From Megaleporinus macrocephalus (Eukaryota > Chordata > Actinopteri > Characiformes > Anostomidae): a stretch of 64,000 bases of DNA. The notes below the pieces were generated by a model. It was not told where the DNA came from, made no database searches, and saw only the letters and a list, made by a program, of their open reading frames with translations. The stretch spans positions 11,159,089 through 11,223,088 of the forward strand of contig CM038725.1 in assembly GCA_021613375.1 (NCBI GenBank). The letters run 5' to 3'. This document shows positions 22,480 through 34,930 of the stretch, in pieces (the stretch's first letter is position 1; each line of letters begins with the position of its first letter). Position numbers and translations under genes: made by a program.

Positions 22480-23660
22480 CACTCAACAATTCTCCTTGAA
22501 GTTCTGAGGGACGTCGGTAAAGACGGAGCCCTGTGAAGTAGGTTAACCTCGCCGTCAAGTGACAGACGGGAGAAAGCGAACGTGCGGCTTGCCGGAGCCG
22601 CCTGGCCCTGTTGAAACCTCTCTCATTAATGGCTAACCTCTCAGCACTGTCTTAATGAATCCTTAAGCCAGTTGACTTCTGCTATAAAGAAAGAAGGAGG
22701 GGAAGGGGTAGGGACAAAGATGAAAGAAAAAAATCGAAAGAGGAGAAAAACCCATGCACTTTGCGCCGTCTAAGAGTTCCCATTACAGCGTGATCAGGAA
22801 CCTTGGTGGTATCAAAACAGACATATATTGATTTTAAAGAGGAGATTAGAAAAGAGCAGAGGAGAGCAAAATGAAGAAGAGAATGAGAGGGCGAAGGCGA
22901 AGTAAAGTGTAAGAATGGAAAAGAAGATGATGAAAAAGACGAAAACGGAGGAGAGACGAAGATAAACCTGATAAAAAAGATGTTGAAGAAAAGAAAGTAT
23001 GCAAGAACTTCTTTATCCATCCTTCGCTTCCCTCTGTGTGTTTCCAACCCTTCTAGGACCCCCTCTTGCTCCTTAATCCGGTCTTAAGCACCAGGAGGGA
23101 ACCCTGGTCCTACCTTTGGGTCCTCTCCACGTAGAGTAGGAATTTATCAAAGAGCGCAAATAACCCCCTCCTCTTTGTGCTGAGAAGATGACCTTGCTAA
23201 CCTTCTCTTAAAACCGAGAAGAAACAGGTGGAGTCCCACCTCGGTTCGGCTCCAGAGTGGGCGTCCGCAGCTCCTAAACACACATTGGGAGGAGCTTGTC
23301 GACTGCCACTAGGTGAGAGGAGAGGTTGTAGAGGTCACGGAGTCTTGCTGACAGGCTTGAAAGGGCGGCACGATCACCTGTCACTCTCTCCATCACATCA
23401 AAGTCCGGGAGAAGAGCCTCCCTCCCGAGCGAGATCTGCTCATGAATATATCCACTGCGCAATCCGGCCTGTCTCCAGCCTCCTTTCAGCAGCCGTGATC
23501 ATAATACCACCTCAGCAGCCATCAGCACAGTTAATGAGAAAACTATCCAAAAGCTCGGGCCAAACAGTGCTTTGTCGCCGAAGATCGAAATCAAGACTCA
23601 GGATTCTTGTGTGTCATACAAAAACATCGGTGGTATTATCAGCACATCTGAGGTCTGCAT
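22480..23660. other. Unique G+C-richer island, candidate non-coding regulatory DNA
   Basis: Non-repetitive sequence, except a purine-rich tract at 22680-23000, with homeobox-type words such as CATTAATGG and TTAATGA. The open frame at 23228-23665 lacks recognisable domains or biased composition and is not called a gene. Candidate conserved non-coding element; conservation not tested. Confidence 0.3.
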
Positions 23661-23859
23661 CGTAACGTCGTTGTCTTTAGATAACCTCAAATTTTCTTTA
23701 ATTTTATACATTTTTTTGACAATACATTTGAAAATGCCACCTTGACATTGGAATTTTGAATAGCATTAACATTTTTAAAAGCAAACCTATAACAGTTATT
23801 TTTTTATAAACCAGTAAACCAAATTTTTAATTTCTGGTAAGTCCAGCTGAGTTACTCAA

Positions 23860-24183
23860 AATGTTTTCATGTGAAATGATACATTGCAGAGAAACTCTAT
23901 TGTGTATTTGCACTACCAAAGTGTGTTCTACACTGTTTACACAGGCTAACTGCACTACTGTCATCACTCTCACATACACACTGTGAAACTTTTTCTATTT
24001 CTATTTTCTATATACTGTATTCTATTTATTTTATTTTTTATTGTAACTGTCCTGTTTTGCCTTACCTTGTGTACTTGTTTAATAGCTACTGGATGCCTTG
24101 AATTTCCCCCTGGGATCAATGAAGTATCTGTCCATCCATCCATCCATCCATCCATCCATCCATCCATCCATCCATCCATCTAA
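23860..24183 (+). mobile_element. Retroelement 3' tail ending in (CCAT)n
   Basis: TTGAATTTCCCCCTGGGATC then AATGAAGTATCTGTC and (CCAT)n at 24131-24180 is the well-known 3' terminus of a fish retroposon family (consensus CCCTTGGGATCAATAAAGTATC plus a tetranucleotide tail). The 5' limit is uncertain. Confidence 0.6.
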
Positions 24184-24659
24184 ACTCGCCAACTGTATTT
24201 CTGTGGCCTATGGAAGTCCTTGCCATCTACTTACCTTAAGTATAGCAATTTGTACCATCCAAACTGACCGGTGACCCCTACACAGATTTTTATTTGTATA
24301 AGGAAATTTATAAAATAGTGGTAAATTAAAGATATATAATTAATTTGCCTCCACTGTGATTAATGTAAATAATGCCTCAGGAATCAAGCAATATATTCAC
24401 AACATGATGTCCAGCTACTGTAGCCAAACTACACTTAATGACTTTCTTTACAACCTGACAATTAAAATTTTAAATGTTTAACAGATGCTAATATTTCGAA
24501 CCTTTTTTTATAAATTGAATGTTTCCGAGGTGACAGAAACAATATACAAACGCTTACATTGTGATGGTTAAGACTTTGGATGTGCACTGTAGGAAGACAT
24601 GTATTTATATTTGTATATATACAGTCTAATCTCGAAAGTATGAAGACAGCAAAGCGGAT
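24184..24659. other. AT-rich intergenic DNA, nothing recognised
   Basis: No supported feature. Confidence 0.4.
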
Positions 24660-25570
24660 GCCATCCTAAAGCTTCCTTCTCTAAGAGAATCTGTTTGAAT
24701 GAAAGTATCATGTCATTATGGTCGAGGAGCACCGCACCTCAGCACACAGGTTTGGAGGGGGGGCCGCGGTGTGGCCCTCTGGCTCCTGGCTTTGGTCTTA
24801 ATCCCCTGGCTAATAAGTTCATAGCCAGGCCATATGCTCCGGTGCTGTTTCGGAGGGGGGAGGCGTCTCCCCATGCCACTTACACCGGGACGGCCCATTT
24901 CTCAGGTACCTCCCCCGCCGGCCAGCCCTTTGTTCAGGCGGATCAGTCCACTCCACGCCGTGAATGGGCTGAATTGATTAGCCCGCACCGTATAATTGTC
25001 AGCAAATCCCCCCCTCGAATCATTTCCCATCCATTTGAAAAGGACAACGTTCGTTCTCCTTTTTTCTCTGGCTTTTTTTCCCGTTCCCTCCCGTGCCCAC
25101 CCCTCGTCCCCCTCTTTTCATGCCACTTGGTTTGTCTCCCCCAACCCAAGCCACCTCCCTTCATGTTGAAGAGAAAAAGGAGGTGGGGTGGGGGGGAGAG
25201 GAAAAAAAAAAAAGAAACGAGTCTTTCTCTGGACCGGCCCACCCGTTGGCGCTCTGGCCAAGGATGAAAGAGGCCGGCGGGTGGACGTGTTCTAATCTGC
25301 CATCCTGGAGGGCGAGCGGCAGGCTGGCCGGAGTTCTTACCTGCCCACGCACAGCCAGCACCGGGGAGAGCGAGTAGGACAGGAGGCTGGAGAGGGGGGC
25401 AGAGGGATAAAGAGTGAAAGGGAGTTGTTTTGGGGGGGAAGACTCTGGGGCCTAGGCGCCAACTCTGGCTTCTCCTGTGGCTTGGCCCATTCAAACAAGA
25501 GGCCCAGAAGCCTGGGTCAGGCCAAAAGTCTGAAGTATTTACTAATACCGGTCGCTGTCGTTGACTGCAG
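24660..25570. other. Unique G+C-rich island, candidate regulatory DNA
   Basis: Markedly richer in G+C than its flanks and not obviously repetitive. Overlapping open frames on both strands (24695-25267 plus, 24943-25587 minus) reflect base composition, since neither has a recognisable domain. Candidate conserved non-coding element only. Confidence 0.3.
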
Positions 25571-27229
25571 CATGTAGGGCCCATCAAATGTTCAGTGTTT
25601 CAGACAAAGGGCTTCTTTTGATCACTCAAAATATTTTTAGACTTTCTGACACTAACCAACCAACTTATAAAGAGGTTTGGATACTAAGTTTAAAACCAAA
25701 TGCACGCTACAAATACAAGGTGCCAATAATGGTTTTTAGAGCATTGCCATAAACAAGCCACTCTGAGTTCTCTAAATAGCCTTTCAGTTGGTGATCTTTA
25801 AAGAATTAGACTGTAGTTTTTGTAGTATTTTTTCATAAAACCATATGTCCAAGCCAGGAACCGTTAGAAGGTTTTACTTTTACAGGTGTAGTTTTTATTT
25901 GAGTCCCAGAAATTGTTGGACTAAATAACTATCACAGATCTTGATGTTGTGCTTCATAGGTCTTTCCCTAGTGCTGAATCATTTTTATATGTTGGAATGT
26001 TCAGGGGAAAGTTGATCTGCTGATTTATCAAAGTCATATTTGCAAAGGACCACCACTCTCTAGCCCTTGAGTCCACTAAAGACCAGCTCCTTAGGGAGAA
26101 AGGTCATAGGTTCAGGGTCATAGGGGATGTGACCCCAGCCCATCTCCCACAAGACCAGACATGTTCAGGTCCAAATGAGGTCACCCAGAGGGCGTTGCCA
26201 AGAGGTTTGAACTAACAAGAGTTTGTTCATTTTGGAGAATGGCCACTAACATTGTTACTAATGATTTGACCCAAGACCATATCAAGTGCCCATGTGCCAT
26301 GTCTCTTGACGAGTAAGGTGTATTTTGCTTAACACTTGCTTTAGGCCAAAGAACACTGCAATGATGATGTGTATCAGTAATGGTTTTGAAACGTTTCAAA
26401 GGCAAAGCAACTTTTCCTTATGAAATAATATTTAATAAAAATGTATTCAATTTAAGAAGTTGTTTATAAAAAATATTTTTACAACAATAATTATTTTTTA
26501 AGGCTTTATTCATTTTTTATTGTTAATCTAAACAACAAAATAATGGGATAATAGCTTGTAATTGCTTCTCACAGTCAGCACAGCACAACCCGTATGGCGA
26601 TACAGTCCTCAATTATCAGTTATCATTTTGTTTGTAGTTTTTATTACATATATTTCACTTTCTCGTCTGTAAAGCCTTAAAAAATAACTAACCTCGTGCC
26701 TCACAAAGACAGCATGGCTAGAGCCAGGGCCAAAGGTCAAGCCTGAGGTGACCATTAAAGTGGCCGATGATAGAGTGGTCAAGCTTGTCATGGCTGTGGG
26801 GAGTTTCCTGTCCCTTTCAAAATGGGTCATTTCACCAGCCTATTGATCTGACCACCACCCACTCCATATGGAGGCTAGCAAACGAGGGTGACTGTTGGAC
26901 ATCTAATAGGTCAGGGGTTAAATGACCAGGTCTGTTAAAGGAGAGATAATAACCAGCACATAATGATTCTCAGTGGCTTAACGGACTAATGTCGAGAAAT
27001 GTCGTGTTATAGAGCGGGAGCTGAAATCTAAAGCAGGAGATATTTACCTTGAACAAATGTGCTGTATTAAATTTCAAGGATGATTTGCTTGGTTACGGTG
27101 ATTGCTGGACTTATTTTGTACAGTATATTACCAAAGCATTAAATTCAACAGACTCTTAACAACTGAGACTGAAATGAAATGAAACTCTTCAACCAGAGAC
27201 TAAAATGAAATCATTTATCAGGCTAGGTG
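25571..27229. other. Intergenic DNA with nuclear-receptor half-site cluster
   Basis: No exon. Half-sites are clustered at 26101-26183 (separate entry), and CAAAGGTCA lies at about 26731. The rest is AT-rich. Confidence 0.35.
26101..26183. promoter_or_regulatory. Cluster of nuclear-receptor half-sites
   Basis: AGGTCA (26101), AGGTTC (26108, DR1 spacing), GGGTCA (26115), GGGGTCAC on the minus strand (26129-26136) and AGGTCA (26178) fall within 83 bp. DR1 spacing suits COUP-TF, HNF4 or RXR dimers. Motif evidence only. Confidence 0.25.
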
Positions 27230-27650
27230 GAATTTCCACAGACTCTTGTCCAGTGTGGATTTTAGGACTAATGGCATCGCTCCATGAAGGGATATGAATA
27301 TGTTTAACTAAGGGCCCTTTTTGTTTGGCCATCCTCTATTGACATAAAGTGCTCCCACGGGACAGCTTTCAAAGGCCACTGACCTGCCTCGTCTTCGTGA
27401 CAGGCAGCCGTCTGATGTGTTTTTCCCACGTTCCCGGGCCCTATTGTCCCATGCAGGGGGTCTCCATTCGGGTTTGACCCCAGACAGGGTAGACTTTGGC
27501 TTGGAGACGGCAAAGCCCCTCAATAGCTCCCTGAGAACCAGGCTGAACTGGGAGTGGCAGAGTTGACCAGGACGGCATGTGGTCATTTTCCGGCTTGCTG
27601 CCCTCCTAAAGGCCTCTGGAGTACAGGGGCTGAGCACTCCAGGGGTGGGG
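27230..27650. other. Unique G+C-richer island, candidate regulatory DNA
   Basis: Non-repetitive block between AT-rich flanks, followed by a short (GT)n/(GA)n run at 27668-27710. Overlapping minus-strand frames have no recognised domain. Confidence 0.25.
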
Positions 27651-30600
27651 TGGGGGGGCTTCTATATATGTGTGTGTGTGAGAGAGATAGAGTGAGAGAG
27701 AGAGAGACATTGAGTAGAGAAGAATAACTGCCAAGATGTACTGAAAGTGAGATGAGGTCACTGCAGTGGTGATGTCATCAGAAGATGGCACCATTGCTCA
27801 TGATTGGTCTGTGTGCTCTCTGAGGAGCCAATAGGCAAAGATACACTTAGATTCATATTACGCTGAAACTAGAGGCAGGCCTAAGATTATCTGATGAATT
27901 TCAAAACATTTTTGTTCGACAAAGCATGAAAAATCGTATGTTTTAATGCTAGTTGATGAAATGCTATAGATTGGTCCCTTAAAGACATTGCGCAGGAGGA
28001 ACAATACTTTGCCCATTAAGATGTGACAGATTTGTAATACCACCAAAATAAGACGAAGTGTACCCAAGAGGGCCATTCATGTTGGGTAGTTACACACATC
28101 ATGGACGAGCTAACTCAAGCAATACTCCAGTTTCCAGTATGCGTGATGCTCATACACAAAGTAATAAGTCACGTCATCGTACAGTATCAAGTCACAGTAT
28201 CTCTTCACTGTTCCTCTTGATGAGTAGAGATGAATGGAACTTAATTCGAAGAAGTTATTGGGTATTCAATTACGTCCAGCTTGCAACTTTAATTAATCAG
28301 CCGTCAGTTGTAGTTTCAGGCGCGTGATGTTCCTTGTCAGACTACACCTATGAGCTGTTCACAGCCGTGTATGGCTTGTATTTCCACTGTGATCAGATTG
28401 CCTGTACAGTATGAAGTATTCAGTACCTGCCTTCATCCAGCAGCTGATTCCTTCACTGTCAGCCATCTTCTCGTTTTCTCTCCCTACCAACCCTCCCTCC
28501 CACCCTCGCTCCTCACCCTGAAGCCTGAACAGCTAAAGCAGAGAGATTTATCTGCGTCCTCTAGCTATGATGACAGGGTAAATATTCATACAGACGTCCA
28601 AGGTTCTCCGCACTATTACTGGCACAGTTTTGCCCCCCCACAACGTTCTCCTTGCCGGTTAAATTCTTAAAGGGATTATTTAGCAAGATGAATGGGGCCA
28701 AAGCGCTAAAGGGCATCTCAGCGTTCTTTAAACAAAGCTTCCACTGTGATTGGTCCAGGGCTCATTTTGGCCAATAAGACGACAGGAGAACTAAGACCGG
28801 CCTAAAGCTAATCCAGGGCTGGGTGATTTGGAGATTGAGACAGGCTATATTCATTGACATTTGGGACGTGATTGTTTGCACAAAGCTGCTGCTCACCAGT
28901 GTAAATAAGAAAAAAGAATATTAGTTTTTAATATATGTGTTTTTTTTAGTATATTACAGGCAGTTTCTTGTGTAATATATCTAGTTTTAACACATAGTTT
29001 CTGTAGGTAATAACACTACAGTCTTTAAAATGAAGATGCCTACCAGAGAGAGAAACCCTCTCCAACAGAAGCACTTATATATAGCTCCCTGAAACACCTC
29101 ATTAATGTCCAGCCTTTTTTTCTACTTACAAGGTGACATCATCTTGTAACAATCCTTATTATCCACCTATTCACCAATCCTTATTATCCACACAAATGTG
29201 GATTAGGTCTACCAACTTGTTCTACCTGACTGTCAGGATCAGACTCTGGCTTATTGTTAAAATGACCACAACAGTGTGTGGGGCGAACTTGTAGCAGGTT
29301 GCCATTCTGGTGGTTGACCAGTCAGAACCGAGTGAGCAAACTGACCAATCAGAGCACACCTAGCTCATCCAGGGTTAAAGACTTAAGGACGCAGGAGCTC
29401 AAACAGCGTAAACACAGATGTACAGTATGAGAAAAGTGGTATGTCTTAGGAAAATGGAAGCCTGTACATCTATTCTAGTAGACCCCCAAAATAAACCTGT
29501 GAACACTAAGATTAAGCGTTATAGGCCCACTTTAAAGAACCATTTGTGTAAGTGTGTGAAACATTTAAATAAGTTTTCAGGCAGAGCCCCTAAATTAAAC
29601 CTTCAAAATGTTCAATCACACTCAAAAATCTCTGTTTCTAAGATGTTATTTTTTTTATATGAAACCAAAAGTGTTTCTCCTATGGGGTCTCGTTTGTAGC
29701 AGCTTTTTATATGAGTGTATACATATAATACTGTAATGGAGTCAAAGCAAATCTGAATCTTTTGTGGCAAATTCTAAAACTGATTACAAAGTGCTGTAGG
29801 TTATTTGTGATAGCATGTGGCCTCAAGTGTGCTGGTACCTTTATACAAGAGTTCTGCAAACACTTGCAGTAAGTATGCTTCAATACTGACAGCTCCTTCC
29901 ATCATAATATGAATAGCCTTTAGTTGTATGTATAGAGCTGTTACACTGACACTTTTGTAATATTTGCCCGATTAACCTGAATGTGAATTAGTTCTGCTGA
30001 GTAAAACATTTCACAGCCAGTTTTGTTTGCTGAACTGTATTCTGTACAACTGAACTAACTGATATTATCAACTGAACTAGGTTTTATGATAGAAAATAGT
30101 TTATGGTCTATTTTATAGGCCAAACATTGCAGTCAAACAATATTTTTCCGACCATTATCATTGTCAGTTGTCACCTTATAAACACAGTTGCCAGTTATTA
30201 AATTAGCCATTATATTAAATGGGTATTCAATTCAGATCAACTCAAATAACATAGCAGAGCCTGTATTTTATATTGTATTTGTATCTGTATTGAATTGAAT
30301 TCATTTATATCTTTTTAAAAGTTATTAGTGTGTAATACATCAAAAGTAGCGTGCAGCTGGTGCTTGTGCATGATTTTATGTTGCAGTCGCAATGCTACCG
30401 ATATGTCCTGGTCAAATAAATAAAGAAATAATAAAGAAAGTAATGTAAACTGAAAATAAATAAATTCTTAAATACTTAAAATAATTAAATACTATAATTA
30501 CTTTCACATAAACTCTCAAATTCTCTTCGAGCCTGACAGGATTTTTAGTTGTGGTCTAAAATAACTTCACATTCTTGAATATGATTTTTTTAAATGTAAT

Positions 30601-31451
30601 ATTTAAAGATAAATAAACTTTATCTGTGCTTAATTGGCAAGATTTCCAGAGATGCTGGTAAATTCATGGCCTTTTAATGTCAGCTGCACTTATTCACCAA
30701 GCCATATATCAGTCTATAGAAACGCATTCCCTGCCCTATCACTGTATCTGAGCTGCAGCTCTATGTTAGTAAAGGTATATAATATTTTTATGGTATGTGT
30801 TTGTGTGCACGAGTGTGTATGTGTGTGTGTGTGTGTGTGCATTGCGCCATTGCTTTGTGTCATGCTGAGAGCTCCTCCTGAGAGCACTGCACCGCACCAG
30901 GGTGGCTGCAGCTGCACTGGCTTTCATCTCCTTAGGCACCCGGCGGGGGGCCGCAGTATTTATGTGTACGTGTGTGTGTTTGTGACCGCATGTGCGTGTG
31001 CGCGTCCGTGTGTATTTGTGAAAGAAAGTGGGGGAAGTGTAGTGGAGTGTGCATTTTGAAATTAATTAAGGATGGCAAAAAAAGAGAATCAGTGCATTTC
31101 AGTCCCCGCTACCGTGCTTCACTTCGGTTACAGCCTACATGTTTAATGAATTCCTGTTTCATAGTTTAACGCTTTTGTGCAGTAAAACAGTGCCATCTGT
31201 AAATCAAAGGTCCATCAGATTTCAAACAGCTATCCTGCCTCTAACAATGGTGGCTTCTTTTTAGATATCAAGTAATAACGAGGCCCTTTAAAAACTCATG
31301 TTTATTCTAATTCCAGCTGACGCATAATAGTGTATTCTTTCTAGATGAGCGAAAGGAAATACCATGAATAGGCTCATTAGGGAACGGCAGTAGTTTTAAT
31401 AGGAAACCGAATAAAAGAATACTTAATCATTCATTGTATATGATATGAATG
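27651..31451. other. Intergenic DNA, nothing firmly recognised
   Basis: Mostly AT-rich unique sequence. A (TG)n run lies at about 30818-30838. At about 28815 a single GGGCTGGGTGATTTGG word resembles an isolated transposon end like that at 14066. No exon supported. Confidence 0.4.
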
Positions 31452-32502
31452 TTCCATTTTACCTAACACGCTATCCGATATTATCTGACACAGCTAACAC
31501 ACTGTCCTATTTTGCCTAACACACTTCCCCTTATGACAAAACCCCTGTCCCTCAATTATGACGTCAGTACTTTATGACATCACATTGTCCTGTATTACCT
31601 AACAGACTGTCCTTTATGACATAACACACTTAACATCCATCTTATATTACTTCAGATGCTGCTCTTTATGACATCACAGATGATCCCATGTTACCTGACA
31701 CCCCGTTCTTTATGCCCTAACCTAATAGGCTGTCCAACATTGCATAATATGCTGTCACATATTTCCTACTCATGACCTAGCATACTGGCCTACATTACCT
31801 AACACACTGTCCCACACGACTCAACACACTGTGCCTGACATGCATAACTGTCCCATTGTCCCATATTACCTAACAGACCATCCCATATTACTTAACACAC
31901 CATCCCTATGACCTAACACACGGTCTAAAATGACCTAATAGACTGGCCTTTATGGCCTAACACTCTGTCCCATTTACCTAACGCACTGTCCAATATTACC
32001 TAACAGACCATCCCATATTACTTAACACACCATCCCTATGACCTTACACACTGTCCCTCACAACCCAACACACTGTGCTTAACATGCTTAACTTTCTGGA
32101 AGTACCTAATAGACTGCCCTTGATGACATAACACACTGTCCCATATCACCTAACAGACCATCCCTATAACCTAACACAGCCTAAAATGACCTAATAGACT
32201 GTCCTTTATGACCTAACATACTGTCCCATTTACCTAACACACTGTGTAATATAACCTAACAGACCATCCGATATTACTTAACACACCATCCTTTATGGCC
32301 TTACACACTGTCCCACACAATCCAACACACTGTGCTTAACATGCTTAACTGCCAGAAATCACCTAATAGACTGTCCTTTATGACCTAACACACTATCCCA
32401 TACTACCTAACTGAACATCCCATATTACTTCACACACCTTCCTTTCCTTCACTCTCATATTGATTAACACACTATCCATTATTATTAACACACTGTCCTA
32501 AC
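31452..32502. repeat. Degenerate 22-bp minisatellite, block 1
   Basis: Repeats of a unit close to TAACACACTGTCC plus YWTATNACC. Unit length drifts between about 19 and 25 bp and units differ strongly. Local higher-order copies are visible: CTAACAGACCATCCCATATT recurs at about 31871 and 32001 with its neighbours. Not coding; it has no spacers of CRISPR type. Confidence 0.85.
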
Positions 32503-32770
32503 AAAAAAATCAGGTACATTTTCTTTTAAATTAAAAACCAGTTCGGTCACTCATTAACGGGAGATTTCTGCTAAATTATAGTACATATTCTTTGTATATG
32601 CAGAACAGTTTGTTTGCTTCTTAAACAAATAGTTCCATAATCCATTATATGGAGTAAGACTACCCTGGATGTAATGTGTGCTTGGAAAGTGACAGTGAAA
32701 TGCAGTAATGTGTGAAGTTAGGAATAAATTATTTCGAATAATAACCTATTAAAAAATATATTTTTACAGT
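32503..32770. other. Non-repeat gap inside the minisatellite
   Basis: About 270 bp of AT-rich sequence with no minisatellite units. It separates the two blocks and may be a later insertion, but no inverted termini or target duplication are visible. Confidence 0.5.
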
Positions 32771-33150
32771 GTACCTAACACACTATCCTGTATACACCTA
32801 ATACACCATCTCATATTTCCTAACACAGTCCTTCATGGCCTAACACACTGTTCTTTATAAACCAACCTAAGATACATCCAGTGTTACTTAAAATAGTATA
32901 CCTAGACCTAACACATTACTCTGCATTACCTAATACACAGGGCTTTATCTCCTAACGACTTTCTTTTATGTCTTTTATGCCCTATCCTAATATATCTTTT
33001 ACCTTAAAACTTAGCACACTGTCCTTAACGACCTTACACACTGCCCAATGTAACTCAGCACACTGTCCTTTATGACTTAACATACTGTACTGAATTACCC
33101 AACACATTGTCCTTTATGCCCTAACACGCTGTCCTATATTACCCAACAGA
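32771..33150. repeat. Degenerate 22-bp minisatellite, block 2
   Basis: Same unit type as block 1 (CTAACACACTATCCTGTATA and similar), more diverged, ending at ACCCAACAGA. Confidence 0.8.
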
Positions 33151-33439
33151 TGTGTGTATTTAGTAAGACGGCAGCTTATCACAAAAACTGCGTGTAGCAC
33201 TGCTCACTAACGGCTTGTTTATGAGGCACAGGGTTTGAAAGACACGGTGAAAAAATGGAGCTGCCAACAAGCTTGAGACAAAACAGAAAATGAAAGTTCA
33301 GTGATAAAGAGATAGCACTGTTAATAAATAAAGCTCTTTCTCACCGTCCTGCAGGGCTGTTATTTTACTCCAGCTAATAAAATACAGCGTATGAAACCAT
33401 GTTTGCGCATATTGCCGCCGCATCGCTGCTTATTTTGCA
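33151..33439. other. Intergenic DNA between minisatellite and transposon relic
   Basis: Under 300 bp of unique sequence with no feature. Confidence 0.4.
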
Positions 33440-34018
33440 TCACATCCCTTCACCTAGCACTACACCAACTTATTCATGCAATTGTCTAATCAGCAAATTG
33501 TGTGCCAGCAGTGCGGTGCATACACTCCTGCAGACACAGGCCAGCAGCTTCAGGTAATGTTCACATGAACTATCAGAATGGGGAAAACTGTGATCTCACT
33601 GATTCTGACCATGGCTTGGCATTGACGGTGCCAGACTGGCTGATTTGAGTATTTCAGTAACTGCTGATCTCATGGGATTTTCACACACAACAGTCTCTAT
33701 AGGGTTTACTCTGAGTGGAATAAGAAAAACATCCAGGGAGCAGCAGTTCTGTGGATGTAAAGGCCTTGTTGATGAGAGAGGTCAATGGCCAGACAGGTTT
33801 GAGCTGACAGAACAGTTACAGTAACTCAGAGTAGCCACTCTGTACAGTTGTGCATCTTAAAATGCGTAACATGTCCAAGCTTGAGGTGGAAGGGCTACAA
33901 CAGCATCAGGTTCCACTTTTGGCAGCCAAAGAAAGAAAGTTGAGGCTGCAGTGAACCAGGCTCACCAAAACAGTTTAAACAGTTTAATTCTTTTTTATAT
34001 ATATATTATTTTATGTTT

Positions 34019-34064
<46 letters not shown>

Positions 34065-34930
34065 CATCCATCCATCCATCCATCCATCCATCCATCCATC
34101 CGTCAGTCCATCCATCCATCCATCCATCTATCTAGTCTTATTATATTTGTACTTGTTTTACTATCCGGTGTCATCCAGGAGAATGGGTTCCCCTTTTGAG
34201 TCTGGTTCCTCTGGAGGTTTCTTCCTCTTGATCTGAGGGAGATTCTTCTTGCCACTGTTGACACATGCTTACTGGCGGCTTGGACCTGGATTTTCTTCTT
34301 TGTGACAACATATGTTGTAAAAGGTGCATAAAAATAAACCTTGAAGACTGAAAAAACTGTTCTGGATTTCTGCTGAGATACAAAGATGGTAGGGTAAGAA
34401 TTTGGCAAACATCATGAGTCCATGGACCCACACTGCCTTGTGTCAGGCTGGTGAAGGTGGTGTAATGGTGTGGGAAATTATTGTTTTCTTGCCATGCTTT
34501 GATCCAACTGATACCAATCCATCATTGCTTAAATGTAACAGCTTATTTGAGCAATGGTACCGAGCATCCCTTCCTGACAACAGTTTACCTATTATCTTCT
34601 AATGGCTTCTTCTAGCAATGAAAACGCACCATGGCACAAAGCAGAAGTCATCTCAAACTGGTTCCATGAACGTGATAATGACGTCAGTGTTCTTCAGTGA
34701 GTGGTCTCCCAGTCACCATGTCTGAATCAATAGAACATCTCTGCGATGTGGTAGAACGTTTGCAGCATGAACATGCACCTGAAAAATCTGCAGAATTTGC
34801 TTAAAGCAATCATGCCAACATGAACCAGCGTCTCAAAACAACTGCTTCCAACGCCTTGTGGACCTCTTAGCACAAACGTTTGAGGCTGCCATTGTCAAAA
34901 GAGGTCTTTTGAGATACAAATGTATGCACG
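33440..34930 (+). pseudogene. Dead Tc1-like transposon with nested insertion
   Basis: Sequence from about 33465 (CTTATTCATGCAATTG) through GAACTATCAGAATGGGG (33566-33582) and GCTGATCTCATGGGATTTTC (33664) follows the 5' half of a fish Tc1-family transposase gene. After an interruption at about 33978-34340, the 3' half resumes with TTTCTGCTGAGATACAAAG and GTGTAATGGTGTGGG (34460), then continues to CTCAAACTGGTTCC (34653) and beyond. In-frame stops and frameshifts occur throughout, so no protein is made. This is from recognised family sequence, not alignment. Confidence 0.8.
33978..34340. mobile_element. Insertion inside the Tc1-like relic, with (CTAT)n(CCAT)n
   Basis: The transposase sequence breaks after CACCAAAAC and resumes at TTGAAGACTG. 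The insert contains (CTAT)n at 34020-34061, (CCAT)n at 34062-34132, and a segment (GGAGGTTTCTTCCTCTTGAT, then GAGGGAGATTCTTCTTGCC) related to 54895-54965. It is probably a SINE or other retroposon with a microsatellite. Confidence 0.6.

Noticed and set aside
23228..23665. 145-codon plus-strand open frame
   Set aside because: No recognisable domain. Composition matches the local island, and another frame on the opposite strand is nearly as open.
24695..25587. Long overlapping open frames on both strands (190 and 214 codons)
   Set aside because: G+C-rich composition explains them. Both are rich in Pro, Arg and Ser, with no domain, no splice context and no family resemblance.
31452..33150. Regularly spaced repeat that might suggest a CRISPR array
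   Set aside because: Units are directly adjacent and degenerate, without unique spacers, and the genome is a vertebrate one. It is a minisatellite.
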